Positions 39,001-39,644 of a stretch of DNA of 64,000 nt are shown in pieces; position 1 is the stretch's first letter; each line of letters opens with the position of its first letter. The DNA is from Haliclona indistincta (lineage: Eukaryota; Porifera; Demospongiae; Haplosclerida; Chalinidae): assembly GCA_964017065.1 (NCBI GenBank), contig OZ024792.1, forward strand, positions 4,645,754 to 4,709,753, given 5' to 3'. A program made the translations under genes and the position numbers. Under the pieces are notes generated by a model. It saw only the letters and a list, made by a program, of their open reading frames with translations, searched no databases and was not told the origin of the DNA.

Positions 39001-39644
39001 ATGAAGACATCAACTCTGTGCTCAAATACAAACTCTCCGCTGCGAACAGCCTCGACTCTATTCCCAGATACGTCAGTCACAAAGTACGCCGTGAATCGAA
39101 CGATGCAATCAACGTTAGTGGTGCAGATATCATCGATACGCTTTAGCTCATTATGGTCATCTTGATGGAGTGTTATATTCAAGACGGTGGAGTACATTGG
39201 CCCAGAGATGGTTAAATTTCTTCGCAAGGTGTAAGAGCTGGAGTCAGTAAAATCCTCTTGAAGAGTGAGGGCACTGTAGTTAGCAGACGCCGTGTCGACC
39301 ACTTCTGTGAAGCTAAGCAGCAAAAGGCCTTGGTCATTGTCATACAGAAGAAACTGAACCAGTCTGGGAGCTCTCTCATCTGGCTTGAATCTATCGACCA
39401 AGTTTATATCACCTTCTATAGAGTTGCCTACCGCATCTCTGATCGCGTCAGCCATAAAGGAAAGGTAGCAGTCCAGGCCATCGCTCTCCGTACAAACTTC
39501 GGCACTCTTGATCGCGTTGAGATCTTCGTCCGATAACTGAACGATTATTTCGTCGGACAGGTTCGGATCCATAGCGTAACCAAACGTAAGTAGCAGAAAC
39601 ATCAGCCCAAGAGGCCTCAGTAGCTCACCGCTTGATTTACGCAT
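1..39644 (-). CDS. Giant secreted tandem Ig-like repeat protein, 5' part, single exon, runs off the left edge
   Basis: The frame opens at the ATG at 39644-39642. An in-frame TAG lies eight codons upstream, so the start is well bounded. The frame is the same at the start and at base 1, and no stop was seen on reading; that gives at least 13,214 codons in one exon. The protein has a signal peptide, a half repeat module, then about 104 modules of roughly 124 residues with SbsA/Big_5-like Ig features: a PDTTPPxL linker, an LDLDxG turn, LTFSEPV and a terminal DxxGN motif. Cysteines occur mainly as pairs within particular modules, and N-x-S/T sequons are common. An extracellular matrix, adhesion or surface role is inference. 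It is divergent with a paralogous gene starting 687 bp away. The stop codon and any C-terminal domain are outside the window. Exact biological function is unknown. Confidence 0.92.
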   Translation of the reverse strand, partial: MRKSSGELLRPLGLMFLLLTFGYAMDPNLSDEIIVQLSDEDLNAIKSAEVCTESDGLDCYLSFMADAIRDAVGNSIEGDINLVDRFKPDERAPRLVQFLLYDNDQGLLLLSFTEVVDTASANYSALTLQEDFTDSSSYTLRRNLTISGPMYSTVLNITLHQDDHNELKRIDDICTTNVDCIVRFTAYFVTDVSGNRVEAVRSGEFVFEHRVDVFIPDETRPNLIDFTVNFDQRVVTLIFDETVSRNTLMFREITFTSSNASVSVNYTLPSANLLSTVDGTSITFEITDDSANALKASPEFFTSTNDTFIVFSNTTISDTSGNLIVSRKAGESALQVSEFLPDVTAPEATSFVLLNMRDNFFQVSFNEPVDLAPVNFSAIVIRSGPLTNTSAIEVRLTGASNVRYTSDDRLTIEVQFIDSDRQTLKLLNPNIGTNPSDSFIVLEGTAVQDVSGNQNDPTTTALSALSVEVDDEGPMVLSFFLNLNNNTLELNFSDVVVVSTLSPIEISFQSNMVRGDSDSVYTLTGGTSSSPNGFIVLINLIDADVDALNSITDLATNTTNTYITVTAAAIEDVFGFNVISVIPAEALQATEVIQDGVPPQVYSFNLNLNTSILTINFTETVNLNTLDLSAFTIQESMTSPLHTVTLTGGIISSNQYVTIIDVELTREDLNAIKVNTNLAVSHSSTYLSVSAGAFRDSNNNPSVIIPESEALPVTIFTADRTAPVLQQFTLDVDEGVLTLTFDETVNAQTFNSSQIQIQNALSFPTSLYQLTGGSHSVLNSPIVTVNITSVDLNAIKENLGIATTISDTFITLTSSVVNDMNGNDFANVSALGVNMFTADTNRPELISFDFDLNLGYINLTFSETVDSSSLDVSTITLLTDPNDTNASFAYPLTSGAFLAASITLSPNSTEIIIMLGTVDLNELKRLTGLATDMDDTYISITNATITDTNGNIVEPIDEDMPLQVNVVQEDITNPKLDNFTLDLNNGLLYLTFSETVNASSLMIPAVSLYASSTGIGSSYTLQTSYGPQNDSVVILVTLSALDLNSIKFDSLLASHINYTYLVISSGGIRDMNSNPYSDGVLFIQVSNLIMDVSSPELDDFSLDVDLGILSLTFSEAVNSSSLNLSAITLQDNMTVPTVSFTLTGGNISGSNEVSGHPPVVDIQLLFDDLNTIKRESDLAYSNDSVYLSILPGAVLDLAPMPNDLVGINTSNAILVDDFNPDVTDPNLLNFRLNLTAETLLLIFDETVDRTSLNFSEIVLQSSTDLSSLGSVFVALNSSTVASLENGVEVLVNLSFADINAIKLEPTLCTTEDNCYISISSFAITDMAENDVNDVDSATAIKAQVLTPDMIQPRLISFDLNMNSGNLSLTFSEVVNVSSLNINDLVLLSYPTANESDLTHQLTPGLPPRFTSTGSDNGLVIVLQLGTEDLYEIQRKNLLATEKSNTFLSFTNVTIMDMNMNPIIAITTDDPVNVNTFTVDSTPPDLLEYYLDLNTGIISLTFDETINASSFKPQFVMIVPFENLTTPMLSLSEATSLQLLDSTVLNISLIKTNLDELKVLTDLATDIDNTYIRILPNAIKDKAGTDTGNYNELLIQQANQVIADITEPMAVSFAVNLNAGTLTLVFNEPVNASSVSFTELTLRNSQSSATEFYTLTNGSTPSSDSLTIIVVLSQGDLNAITEKSSLLVSLNTSYISFTQDAFQDLSDNPVVARPFSNALPASVFSDDDTRPTLLEFYLDMNDGSVTLVFDETVNITSFNISGITLHRNADIALGESLQLTEGTLVTSESSTVIVFDISDDDLNELKRLEIGTSIVTSFITLSQYTVVDMNSNLVVPVNGSEASSFSRDITAPELNDFDLDLSNNTLTLYFSETVRAAMVDVTQYSIQNMDGTNLYELTDNSKASTEDSTIITIALGVDDVNNIKLNTGIATSEANTYLSLTSEAVFDMAGNSIENVTSIAPRQVRNYTQDLVSPELTGFTLDLTNDTLTLTFSETVNASSLDPTQITLQGESLLSDETEFVTLTGGMPGPNGPVIQIMLNNSDLNVIKQLLNLATTETNTFISFTTSAIADMNGNSVESIDNTSATIASLLVADSVSPVLEGFVLDLNNSLIVLTFSETVSTPSIDFTKIILQDGSNATNSYQLLTGSVQEENSSIITVSILNVDRDNILENLDLATDPSNTYLRLLQGAIADMNGNLIVEIDDESAVQAENVIADNVDPELVEFTLDLNSGTIIAVFSEPVLVQSFNFSSLVLQSDQFLNDSDSVSYRLTGGDSTERNFTGVNITLTAEDLNNLKQNLELATSTEDTYLSFDFSFVVDTTDNPIVPIFDDEAIQAIEVVPDTMGPVLAAFSLDLTSDVLVLTFDEPVSVMTFNPAAITLLDSPSGNVSYTLQNSLVAVSIDDTRVYLNLSTEDVNEIKRLPLATSELDTFLTIESTAFNDTSGNPAVPLSSNNALNVTAYGIDTKNPVLQSFTFNLSSGEIYLTFSETVNVSSLNLTGFVFQTAEFVNMSEDDGFYRLTSDSFASNASSHIIIITVAGEDLNIIKQDTILAVSDDTTYLTVDYGAINDMAGNPIEAVPNNFSLLTSNFTNDFVPPELLQFNLHLEPGSNTLVVELIFSETVNASSVDPTGITFTPQLNTTDLNQTYTLTGGNVSSEDSTVINITVTLTDLEGIRQLDAFDLLTLFNTSYISITTDTVQDMNENNVEPIDTTEAQMITGAFADLNPPVLQSFDFDLNAGVVRLQFSEAVLPNTLIPSYLTLHSESDIGFNESLGQFYTLTGYANSTTEGDGSTLAIVLTADDLNRIKELKQLARSRDDTFVSFRRGVVMDESLNEAVVIEPDSGVRVALFTTDTTEPILVSYNVSIETGTLMFLFTETIDVNTVDLTKFIFQNSISSASVSYSLTNSTTTTEDSTLLIVELSNFDLNNIKAINNLLTGTGDTFIAIDREALMDIERNELVEVFPTAAAQVSQYDPDISRPQLLNFTIDFDGGFLILTFNETVQESTIDARQLTLQDPMVGSTMASSSQYMYTLTGGISNSDNSPLINISFSLFDLNELKRLPFCTMLDDCYLSFPQDLVFDMVNLPVIPTEPIPPAEYIMDTTDPVLQAFTTLDLNNEFLLLQFSETVNIASLNFSALSLNTLFVSPLQTVRFTGGTVLPMNTSVLNISLSSTDLDMIKLASEVCTYRGDCYINFDANFVADMNGNRVVPIVTAFPGVLVQNYQRDTIMPQLLSFDLDLQEGTLLMYFTEPVNVQNIDYAAIALQGSENFADSLVYPLNETPLNVSAPSTRSVLITLTATQVEFLKSSVYFKDENTTYISIGTTAFRDLALTPNYITEIPRNDALQVQNFTGDLDGPRLTAFSLDYNSNQLILTFNRPVLPETFNFTGITLYSSPPSGPNLTLSGGVVANLPGDEDEEGLMEVIVNLTQEDSTALETNPNLASSASNTFVSIDNYTVLDTFEVSNMQSLNVSATSIIEDTTPLQLVSYSLDIDNALLELTFNDVAAAETFYSAGLRIQNASTADLPFRVSFTEQSINLSPSGFIQSVRIGDSELNTIKSFTELGTTVNNTYLLVSASTFDDPNGADVLAITDGKALRAANVTVDQTAPSLINYTLDIDNGVLILTFSEAVVATTLNVEELELLNSTSNSTDAFEFNETSIIRQLSLTEVEIRFTDDDLNELKGVLNLATGRDDTFLAITADAIQDFSNNSVTEINGTEALQVQTYIEDTTPPVLRRFSLDMNEGVLSLTFSETVLGDTLNPSLLTIQGVEIFRTGMTHSLSQTNPPVDQVSPILNVDISPQDLNIIKSLLSVAVNRSSTYLVLGSNAVNDTNNNANTHILDTDALQVDVFTPDTNRPVVINATLDLSDDSLTLTFNETVLVSSLVVTEITIHNNNGSSVQLSGGHTQSVDGTVVVIALLTPDLNKLKADTLIATNRSDTYISLTNVTIHDANANPVLPYDQQIDAFDPDFVSPVLEQFTYDADGGFLVLTFSETVNASTLNTSSIVLQDSRTSSVSDYRLTGGITDTEFSHIVNITLDVEDTNTIKMILSLATSNLTTFIRIDSAVIEDMNENLAVEISPSDALPVSVYIKDRVMPQLTNFTLNLNTSELLLIFSETVDASSVNATGFIFLDSPTVDATNVSLTGGIVSQVDSTDIVITLSDEDTNALKRFPNLATSINNTYLLIEPHAVNDIDGNQVTPISPDDALRALNFTTDEMSPQLLNFSLDFDSGVLRLTFDETVNSSTLDVTQLTLLSSDNASLASNYTITLADVPVDLYHTVIPVNISVFDLNAIKTITTLALSASDTYLSITEDTVRDMFGNKVEDIDDTQAMQVGSYQPDVTAPILVSFDLDMNNGVITLYFDEVVNAGSLNVLTLTVHNSTTPTDFHRLTEGSSSEVDSTKLEVYLDVTDLNAIKLDRNLATSNTSTALSITMSTVHDMALVPNYPSETFLNVSNFTADTTGPVLSFWSVDVNSGIISLVFDETVESDSLNITAITLQSEYNVTNTTELFTLTSASSPSSDGVMIEVIINNTDLNVIKQMLELLRDNDTSYLSFTMYLIQDMNSNYVQEVLQSDSIAVTKYTNDSTRPRLVDYFLDMDTGFIRFNFSETVDASTFNFSGITIQEAFNSTPSHIPMYTLTSGSVLTGDGPFLEVILSRQDLNELKRLEIAYEPWRTYLTMESSAVRDIEGNQVIPFDNAIDARRIKDENYVRDTTGPILENFDLDMSNETLTLYFDETVRASTLSVTQITLHSDNVMTGSTYVLTNSSSVVNPQNNYHTLIIDLGEDDLNNIKRFTSLATSENSTFLSHTSQLVVDMKDNDAQPISTDNVTAVQNYTEDLVRPVLRRFDIDLSNDTLTLWFSETVNVSSLNASLITILESVTGVGPSYTLQGGYTSQGDDPVVTIHLLNDDLNVIKRIITMATGQDDTFLALTNLTIADMNGNMVVAVENINATQVTEYLPDFIPPSLVGFDLDMDAPTLTLSFSETVNILTINYTAIVLQDGLFADDSFRFTNGSSLSVNDSVIIIDIAEDDWNILKQNTSLVTTADDSYITISHYMIEDMNGNPVVPIVDGMALNVTNHTQDTTPVELVSWELDMNAGSITFTFSETVNSYSFNPSRIFIQSAPMSVPEERYQLTGGNWTMENITVIEMQILWDFENNTDDLNELKRLRAIATAVNNSYISFDSSLVQDMNSNQIVPLLNGQGKEVENFTRDTTRPYLHAFDIDMDNGWLILTFDETLERDTIDVEAFTLLVSQALPEVRLVNVSHPIYNVLEEIPMNITDLVLNQTLTGGTTIPSTDSQVIIIDLTFDDLNLLKRLPLCTFLAQTSDCFVAFDSSALADMEGNRVTNVTFEMARQARFYTNDTTPPFLTDFQLFDFPNEFVRLIFTETFNISTFDPTAITFQRWGFNDTATVNIPFFPLTLTGGFAFQQVNDITLQFTLSDFDLNLIKQRRELCISENNCFIRFTSDILQDMSRNPARELNDEQDMATGMVGIFEYATTLITDDVAPVIVSYELDMNNGNITLTFNETVSYTDFRPEFITLYDAAVNDTESYTLDVLSTSDTTENWIYVQFYLTDNDLNQIKYREFLAIDENSTYLENTAGLIEDLTDNDARPITAEDRLMLREFRPDITSPELVGFTFDLGSKVLTLTANEPIYLDSVEPTGVTILSSSNISESGTTFYTLTGGAVSYSSPDANLKRVVAITLTSEDQLALQLDTNLATGSTNTYVAITNSTFNDMNDNPVVTVFNTSAYQVDPFTLDTTPVELVNFTIDLDAGTMDLTFNDVIEASSFVSTGITLQNAPSSSHDNFTSYTLTGGTNTDSSNGYILHVIFSIDDLNAIKKDLNLATDINDTYITTNPAVVVIRDTSTNTLVAVDPGLQTVGYIPDTSDPHLTAFDIDLNEGTLTLTFNETVLAQSLNVTNLILGSSSNFSEADFVLQLSGGNSTREDGTVLVVEFTIEDLNELKRLSPGLATSSFDTFLAFDNETILDMNENSVVAIDTENADSVNAYTQDITQPRLVSFDLNLTSERIVLTFDETVDASTFMVTALTLSNGRDMFLESYQMFTLTGGPHSTNDSTVVTVMLTFDDLNNIKSLRNLSSGDNSTFVFITSALVRDMNMNSIAAISVSDAISVTNFTNDETLPELTSFDINLSTDTILLTFSETIKPESLNFTLISFTNNNTNDTVTYTLTGGNRTDVDSRFLNITLNKQDSDMIRFLTELLTSTANSYIVLGDEAVTDMNDNPINMTIMMAANFYADLVRPELVSYDLDLNEGLLLLTFSETVNASSLSTTGITFQDSMDAASATGLHTLTGGFSVYGDNTTITIKLSDADLNELKRQEPLVTSLNTTYLALSQIAIRDMNRNSLTTVPDNSARMVIEIIPDTTDPVIRSYILDLNSGEITISFSETVDAEMLKAAEFTIHSSLNDSDPSYTFFEVSSSSFTNSSDGTSIVLQLSTDDLNAVKEDPLLATSQANTYLSFTSDAIADMFSNNLVERNDSDALYASLVIPDQTSPRLTDFSLNIDESYLVLTFDETVNASSLNISGISFYPDNSGTSSFSHRLFSNETVTNDTYTTVVTITIARDDLNAIKLIPELATSPNNTYISVDSSTILDMSSLRVQMISASNATRVSQYQKDTVGPVLLQFNLNLTSERLTLSFDETVNASSIDVSQLILFPTNNVTSDGIALMGTVVSSDSTEIDILIDTDILHLIKLQTGLATNETNSFLELRPSSVEDLSLDKNGILSSFRQVTTFYQDLTPPILTSFSIDLTNGTLILEFDEPVLSSSLDFTAITLQSTRNLSDGSSYTLTDGDSNSTNSLQIRITLSDDDLNLIKRDDQLAISNGTTFISISSALVTDMNNIPVAVIPQTDARPVTIYIVDSVRPILDDYDLNMNNGALTLIFSETVNVSTLVITQLTLQLNPAVSNMFHSYTLTGGHLLSNIDDTDVYVQITDFDLNEIKRRGIALSKERTWLTFPNDTIVDMVGELVQEAVNGVNEIQVRNFTTDTTRVELLNSRLDLTQETLTLIFSETLSNIMDLDVTQITLQSSRNSSEFNTQFYTLTSTSSAIRLRDDLNVELFTMIFNVTTTMIVPGSGSGVSSVNVTREESQLSGVENRTIDNFMGSNGRVVVVQLSTEDLNSIKLRESLATEYWNTYISVTEMLAYDTFNNPTVPISPSSSTRASSFNPDLKTPELESFDLDLNSDQITLSFSESMNAQSYNVSSFSFHGVNSSDIYYLTDSRLSTGNGPVLVIQISMFDSNQIRNISSIAVSDETTFLRIEQGSIEDMNRNPIGTTTQRVDMYSQDETNPTLQRFTIDLNAGTMVFTFSETVDVSSFYPAGFTLQQTSTGGSAFTLTSSTLQYYDSAIVTLTFSEDDLNMVKYLWALATEQTTTYLSINETAIADTAGNSVTSRTLQAASFTADTIPPLLDNFSFDANTGILELTFSETVDVMTLKATFITLYSNNTNPIGGESLMLTGGEILGDNSTIIMLELNTADFDSLKAMTMLAVSQGNTYISFDYAMIRDMNGNAILPVLPPNLIAVQNFTGDKMGPFVTSFSVDMNAGTLTIQFSETVDASTIQLDQFTLQDEPFNATAMLTLTGGSSSMIDSTIILITFSFEDLNKLKDLPLCSADQSGDDCYLTFTEFAINDTSGNQVLEPTEPFNITIYTSDTTRPFLVNFTEFNYPQETFNLTFSEIVDVSTFDATQITFQTFFSVLTPTSVFTLTGGVIDQPNSHVVSVAIIEPDIDAIKAHATLCFRRNTCWLSLTNATVQDLASNYILPTDEALPSDSFIPDEQSPTLDYFDLSIEDETLTLFFSEPVNTEFITVSDITFQSSANSTAAMLSLDSSTPSSPNGREVVIELSDSDITRIKASSFLKSDNDTYLSIGSGLIVDTSHSMNPVVAIPTSSPLQVRNYTEDQMGPELESAVLNFNNDRLTLRFDEPVLTSTLNYSLILIESQSGPLQRALQYGVLTPASPDGVRIVVFELSPSDLEYLKPNPAFTSPSNLLSIRLLDMAITDTADEQNFNVEQSINVTQLVQDTTLATLDNFTLDMNEGLLHLTFTDVVNASTFDATGITIQNALYRAPDIYHSLTSGSTTSSPIGYSITVDLSLADQNRLKSITDLATEESNTWLTLAAVTIDDVNREDIQAVTNGEAIMASVFINDTTDPILDSFTLDLNANLLILTFSETVRSETFMVGFVQLLNSENATMTLALGNDTMFTQTGLTVIQIMLPQSDVNMLTEYVNFATGIQNTYIAIEEESVMDTNENLAEEALPQQATGFIIDQQPPILVGARLDLNTSVLSLTFSETVNASSLDPTQITLQNEAVRTSTATTLTLTGGSMMNVYSTVVDIALELNDANRLKELQDLGTSINDTFVVITNTTVRDMSDNFNAAVSSEKGVMINSFVTDETLPMLLQFSLNLTSEILSLTFSETVRPSTFDLSRLTLQNSSVSILSYQLTGGMIDADYSPVINVILTRADLNEIKGYDNLATSINNTFLALSAGALSDTMNNPVVPIEVDMAIQAVSFYGDDTLPSILSYNLDMNNGTIEISFSETVRLAELQLRELTLRATQSTTGEAYSITGGIFPTLPSSSVTIVLTETDLNNIKALRTLAASNSSTYLTVTSTFITDTSNNSIADVLPASAIRVAQFTPDTTPPELEEFNFDLNQGILELYFSETVEASSLVASEIAILAGPGPLSLISQPISNAMGSTADSPLITLTLSIGDLNDIKSQPELAISDNTTFVSISNLTIRDTNSNQVVAIEEDNPLQVTNFTVDEVNPSLSIFTLDMDSNTLILTFSETINISSFDPSLVTLQSDVPLSNTTQNFTLTDGDVSSENDPIVRINLTRDDANRIKQLLQLATQASSTFISFPESLVSDMSDLPVIPVDPNSASRTGNYIPDTTSPVLERFEFDADTGKFTLFFDETVNGPNLIIRKLTVADGENLDAAIRLELGGEVLTDSISPIVELQLDAADILAIKTRPPLGTSENTTYLLLDTGAISDTSLTPNIIAETFLKVSNYTRDSTGPVLQEITIDLTSEEISINFDEPVDVTSLDLTGLTAIAGPNSTSLYTLTGGTTASQNGYNVRVSLTTTDLNEIKRFEDLWVSEDTAYISAEPHLITDPAGNGVQEITQIVPLRAVMFVGDTERPTLMNFDLDMDLGILTLIFSETVNVTSLLFPEVTLKNFYSTIVFRQASQFSLTTGTIISDGDLPFITIQLSRDDLNTIKRLEIANTKERAFLIISDQAILDQNGNRVVPRFDSLNFLSVRNYTADTTDPMLESFDLDLTADTLTLSFDETVDVSTLDVTQITLHGSNDTTDFTLTEGSGVRNNTDLPTIVINLSEDDRNDIKRDTLLAVDGNSTYLSFTNATITDMVSNPVKPIKMMNVEIYTPDIARPSLVNFDLDLTAETLTLFFSETVRVDTFNHTQVTLVGINSSYSLVNSTVDHGDEPILIVNLTRIDLNEIKRITTLATREADTFISITNVTVEDMNENQVNELESLMVRNFTQDLTPPELESFRLDMDASTLTFYFSETVNSLSFDPGVVVIQDAQLANHSYQLTGGDVVTENDSVLILNITKADLDMIKFDSELAISLNTTYITFNTSLVVDMNSNAILNISNGYGLRVANYTRDNTPPYLISYNLDLNSGELELTFSETVNASSFRISEIILQNNDTLVTDPFSYYALTSGGPVETIECHGYCLSDVIRLNVSVSDLNQLKTRYTLARSRNDTFLVHTQELIYDMDSNPVVPIVNGIAPLQVTNYTEDVTPPQLVMWDIDLNLGLLVLTYDETVNRSSLVFTALTIQEDVDSTNASHVLTGGHTDNTTMVLIGMTITGDNPVIVVNFTVDDLNEIKRKEICTDMLRREDCYLSFTNVSVSDMNGNSVEEIAQGDADQVTVYTPDTTSPRLVTFTLFDLTNEVVTLEFDETVNISSFNTSAITLKNFYDSSIIYALTGPDTLLTVRDNTTVSFMPLLYDLNRIKQIVELCTMVPDNPPNCYIEFPPHLVLDMAMNPVVPIDLVNPDRITAFAVTVIPDRVSPQLVNFSIDLELGNITLTFDETVDVTSIDQTAITFYDSPENATEQYTLTVRTPALSTENWLYVHFMLAPVDIVGLKYMENLATNISTTYVSIIPRLIEDMNGNQAEAIPMSDSIQAWRYERDNTSPTLLRWRLNLNDDYLFLTFDEPVRLSTTNLTAITLNWTIPDTIPPIPQIPLLTLTGGMAEYDPVTVNKSSLRIRLNLEDVRSIKLRRKAARDFGLNPDDIQTYLSVADAMVLDMADHPLVGIPLHESLQVQELTLDGDNPFLLYYDIDLNEGTLSLFYEDVVDQDSLNPAELTLHNQSSPINSNRYVLTGGTTSTSDGYFTVLDFSYNDLNTIKRNEGLATNENNTFITFTLRFIDDDRGLGIIQQLNPGVKVRNFTEDTNQPSLVGYTLDMNNGTLYLTFNETVKSNTLNRTLITFQSIQNASLIENSTEYEDDSVLHYTLTGGSHNELYDDPLVVITFSKTDFDELKRIYGLGISTSTTFITFPEELVNDMNENPVVDIPTTDAQMAANFIPDTTQPYLISWNLDMNTGMMEFFFPETMNASSFIVTQLRIQSRDNSSLGHTLTGGNHSIADSLTITVWITKDDLDEIKRIEEIATFENDTYLSFGSSLVQDMNFNFIRERSTSSALQVDMFVQDTKPPYLVSYDLDMDSDMLILTFSETVDASTVLYDNFTLLNRPGAVEFMSNFTLTGGNLTQQDSTMVNLTFSKEDSDEIRRLYTLAFSENTTFLAIENGAILDMIGNPVVELNTSDPQQVNEFIEDTTAPRLISFDLDLNSNQLFLTFSETVDVSTFSLQEITFQSGKNNINNTAVIHNLDSADYTQENSTMITLNISLADSNQLRRLPGLAVDYNTTYLSITSDLIDDMNGNNATEISMGSPLLVTNYTEDTTDPELVRFILNMTSETIALFFSETVNTSSLLVDEITIQASADIENGSFFTFSPDVTSTSTPFNDVVVIDIGLSDLNEVKRLRGLADSNETTYLSLTNLTVVDMNDNNVVSISESSAQQVDIFYSDQTPPYLWSFNLDINTGVLILNFSETVNIYSLNISEIVLQPSSNATGEYSHRLRQGALPDFSSSPSNDSSIIEVNIGRDDLNAIKTIRELARESSTTWITFTEELVQDMTGNNIVSIPNEMAQEVAGYTPDTVGPILRSFSFNLSSELLILTFDETVDTSTINITFITLLETELEMDNFTSNGSDFSGSGSAVAPTTFSYALTGLRNITEIDGPVVTIMLIDDDLHEIKLLRGLASNPNNTFIQLQDSTFLDNALMPNPSQEAFLPILSQDYGFDVVAPRVTSFTFNVNTGLLTLYFSEPVDRSTFDPTGLTLQGGEVVIHTERALTLTGGSSTSGDGLMIAVKLTNDDLNELKRKTLVFTSIETAYITVNQSFIRDIAGNSIAPIIDGNALQAAAFYNDTTMPELVEFSLDMDSGTFNLTFSETVNSYSLMLTELTMQRTPAVSDGFYNYTLTGGDVLNTENRTTVLIKISDTDLNEIKARSIANNGSTAYIVFPGSAILDMNNRMVVPHLNGMSAFLATEYIPDETRPELVCFSVNLTSAIVDLTFSETVNVLKTYTPSQLTLQSTRMGVYDQDRLRYYNLTTSTASTASSYNSPYVSITLRYTDLNAVKARDQLVTSINNSYISLSSGFIQDTVGNPIRTIPLSNGLQACSFVDDTIRPELHNYSLNLTSETLELTFSETVDTRTFDNTQFTLHASETGSGDSYTLTGGTISSPPSITVSILLSDPDLNIIKQKYGLATSSSNTYLSFTAAALKDMAGNYVVPIPPINALEATNFTEDSVAPELVSFNLDLNAGAGILYLTFSETVNRETLQVDSISLQDDTTASSQYALRSSASNSINNTIIIISLSEEDSNAVKALINVATSETNTYITLLPTAIEDMNSNQINAVPNKSARRVMSYTPDTTQPVLRSFMLNLTSEYLTLNFSETVQSPSFDPREIVVQSSAAPPGTSYRLTGGTIASINTSLVSLKLSFDDLNALKSRTDLATNNNNTFLSASSNLLRDMNNNRLVAIPTTNALMGQVYRDAIQPAVISITVDLNSGQLVLNFSEIVNIESLDITEFTIVDCCRHYVAPEMSITTSSGSGSGIGSGIGSGAPLQVEDNLNTMITNTPMPNFTLALTNGSCDSSENPVIACSLTVSDLNELKRLPLCTSELDCCLVFTGEAIMDHFGNVIMTQFDTCGVNTTYIRDENRPRLVQFSEFNLNLSTITLLFNETVNASSVDVTQLTLQSFYYMPQMEFRLTDGEVLSSDNTSVIIRLTMQNLFEIQRMRGLCSEINNCWVSLAEQFANDMSGNALIAVPPNAAVPAVLFVDDMQQPELVGFELDLSNNTVTLTFNEIVSVSSLNAMGITFLSSRLANATAVRLASGSTISPDGLVVTVNLSPDDTNRIRATDLIGTSVNNTFISVTSDLISDAVRLDPNSIIPIPPAAALRVNTDGLFADKVQPMLTEFSLDLNTDLLYLTFNEPVRVSSFIPNYITLRSNPSNTPADSRNLTGGRITTATNMNGTMVVVMHLEQPDIRYLKLADDLATSRDNTWISFQDGMIKDMSGNNVVEILPPVALQTTMFTLDTTAASLIDFTLDMDLGLLHLTFDDIINSSTFYAPGITIQNSRFIDSNNAVRLTPSSITESQNGYFITVNISTFDQNLIKLNDQLATRVNNTFVSMRAETFTDNFGVDVIAVTSHEALPTSAFTMDTTAPILLNFTLDLNIGAFILTFDETVRANTIIEEAITLLSERIIESIESVVSGSGSGSGAAGLVVNVSSPDFVTLTGGSASTRDSTVITVYIIDDNLNEIKRLTELGTAVNDSYIAISADLIMDMNANSVVPISETGAQIAREYIPDVTPPILTNFSINLTSEQLVLTFSETVRASTLMVSEIQVHGRPPADRAIFRQLEDSFGSSNDSTVITINLSINDLNEIKRLTSVATSLVNTYLSATRFAIRDMNDNQLVPIDGFNAFEFSNDTIDPVLLSFDLDLSSEILTLYFSETVRALTLTLSSFTFLSESDPSVNVTTYRLTGGLLNGNDSHIINVTLTAADLNVIKTFTDLATDSTNTFIGVERAAILDMNSNPLREVPLDEPIGVTMFSPDTVRPVLDSYHLDLNTGMLILTFSESVDVSTLEVEEIMIQNSQVFSNETAYFVFSSSSYSNSSNGP
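1200..1223 (-). repeat. Short Gly-Ser tract (SG)4
   Basis: The minus-strand frame reads SGSGSGSG followed by AAG, in the variable loop of one module. The codons are mixed (TCG, TCA, TCT for Ser), so this is not a perfect microsatellite. A similar shorter tract occurs near 5.9 kb. Confidence 0.8.
3177..3221 (-). repeat. Gly-Ser microsatellite loop
   Basis: An imperfect hexamer tract encodes alternating Ser-Gly with interspersed Ile (SSGSGSGIGSGIGSG). It sits in the variable loop of the first doublet module of block A3, making that module about 40 residues longer than average. It probably forms a flexible, length-variable loop and may be polymorphic. Confidence 0.8.
3396..10340 (-). repeat. 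18-module super-repeat block B2
   Basis: The block opens with a cysteine doublet: pairs at about 10055-10026 and 9677-9637. The second member's turn reads FTLFDLTNE. Exactly 18 strand markers separate 9848 from 2815. TENWLYVHF at 9350-9324 lies 13,602 bases from its B1 counterpart. The third modules after the doublets in B1 and B2 share a DVI/DVV strand ending and a DPG/NPG linker, both unusual in this array. Confidence 0.8.
10341..17005 (-). repeat. 18-module super-repeat block A2
   Basis: The block opens with a cysteine doublet: pairs at about 16757-16724 and 16377-16352. The second member's turn reads FTEFNYPQET, closely like block B1. Exactly 18 strand markers separate 16553 from 9848. 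Its second module after the doublet matches the equivalent module of A1 more closely than its immediate neighbours. A second, unrelated cysteine pair (C-x3-C, HGYC region) occurs near 10.54 kb. Confidence 0.8.
17006..24010 (-). repeat. 18-module super-repeat block B1
   Basis: The block opens with a cysteine doublet: pairs at about 23692-23653 and 23280-23253. The second member's turn reads FQLFDFPNEF. Exactly 18 strand markers separate 23475 from 16553. The module after the doublet contains TENWIYVQF (22952-22926), matched by TENWLYVHF in block B2. One module near 18.3 kb has a loop insertion of nearly 60 residues, which accounts for most of this block's extra length. Confidence 0.8.
18262..18465 (-). 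other. Loop insertion of nearly 60 residues in one module
   Basis: Successive strand markers here are about 546 bases apart instead of about 373. The extra sequence lies between YTLT and the VVVVQL strand, stays in frame, and contains VPGSGSGVSS and two N-glycosylation sequons (NVT, NRT). No stop or obvious splice pair was seen, so it reads as a real loop rather than a retained intron. Its function is unknown. Confidence 0.65.
24011..30740 (-). repeat. 18-module super-repeat block A1
   Basis: The block opens with a cysteine doublet: pairs at about 30456-30434 and 30096-30073. The second member has the longer turn reading FTTLDLNNEF. Counting LTFSETV strands from 30265 down to 23475 gives exactly 18 intervals to the next doublet. 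Modules just after the doublet match those of block A2, for example LDYNSNQL here against LNFNNDRL there, and TYISIG against TYLSIG. That supports common descent of whole blocks. Confidence 0.8.
38094..38105 (-). other. RGDS motif in a variable loop
   Basis: The coding frame reads VRGDSDS between the ITLQ-like strand and YTLTGG. This is the same exposed loop that carries Gly-Ser tracts and insertions elsewhere. RGDS is the classical integrin-recognition tetrapeptide. A four-residue motif in a protein this long can arise by chance, so integrin binding is only a possibility. Confidence 0.5.
39384..39572 (-). repeat. N-terminal half module with a cysteine pair
   Basis: Residues 25-87 correspond only to the second half of the standard module: VQLSDEDLNAIK, then the cysteine-pair variant (Cys51 and Cys59), then IRDAVGN and the linker to PDERAPRL. 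The first half (LDLDxG, LTFSEPV, YTLTGG) is missing. The signal peptide therefore joins the array in mid-domain. The following module also has a cysteine pair (about 39126-39104) and the one-residue longer turn typical of the second doublet member. The start of the protein is thus a cysteine doublet with its first member truncated. Confidence 0.8.
39573..39644 (-). other. Signal peptide of the left giant protein
   Basis: The first 24 residues have a basic N-region (MRK, one Arg at residue 10), a hydrophobic core LGLMFLLLTFG at about residues 12-22, and a small residue before the likely cleavage point (GYA, then MDP). This is a classical secretory signal encoded in one piece, unlike the right-hand gene where it is split by introns. 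The mature chain starts directly inside a repeat module. The exact cleavage position is inferred. Confidence 0.85.
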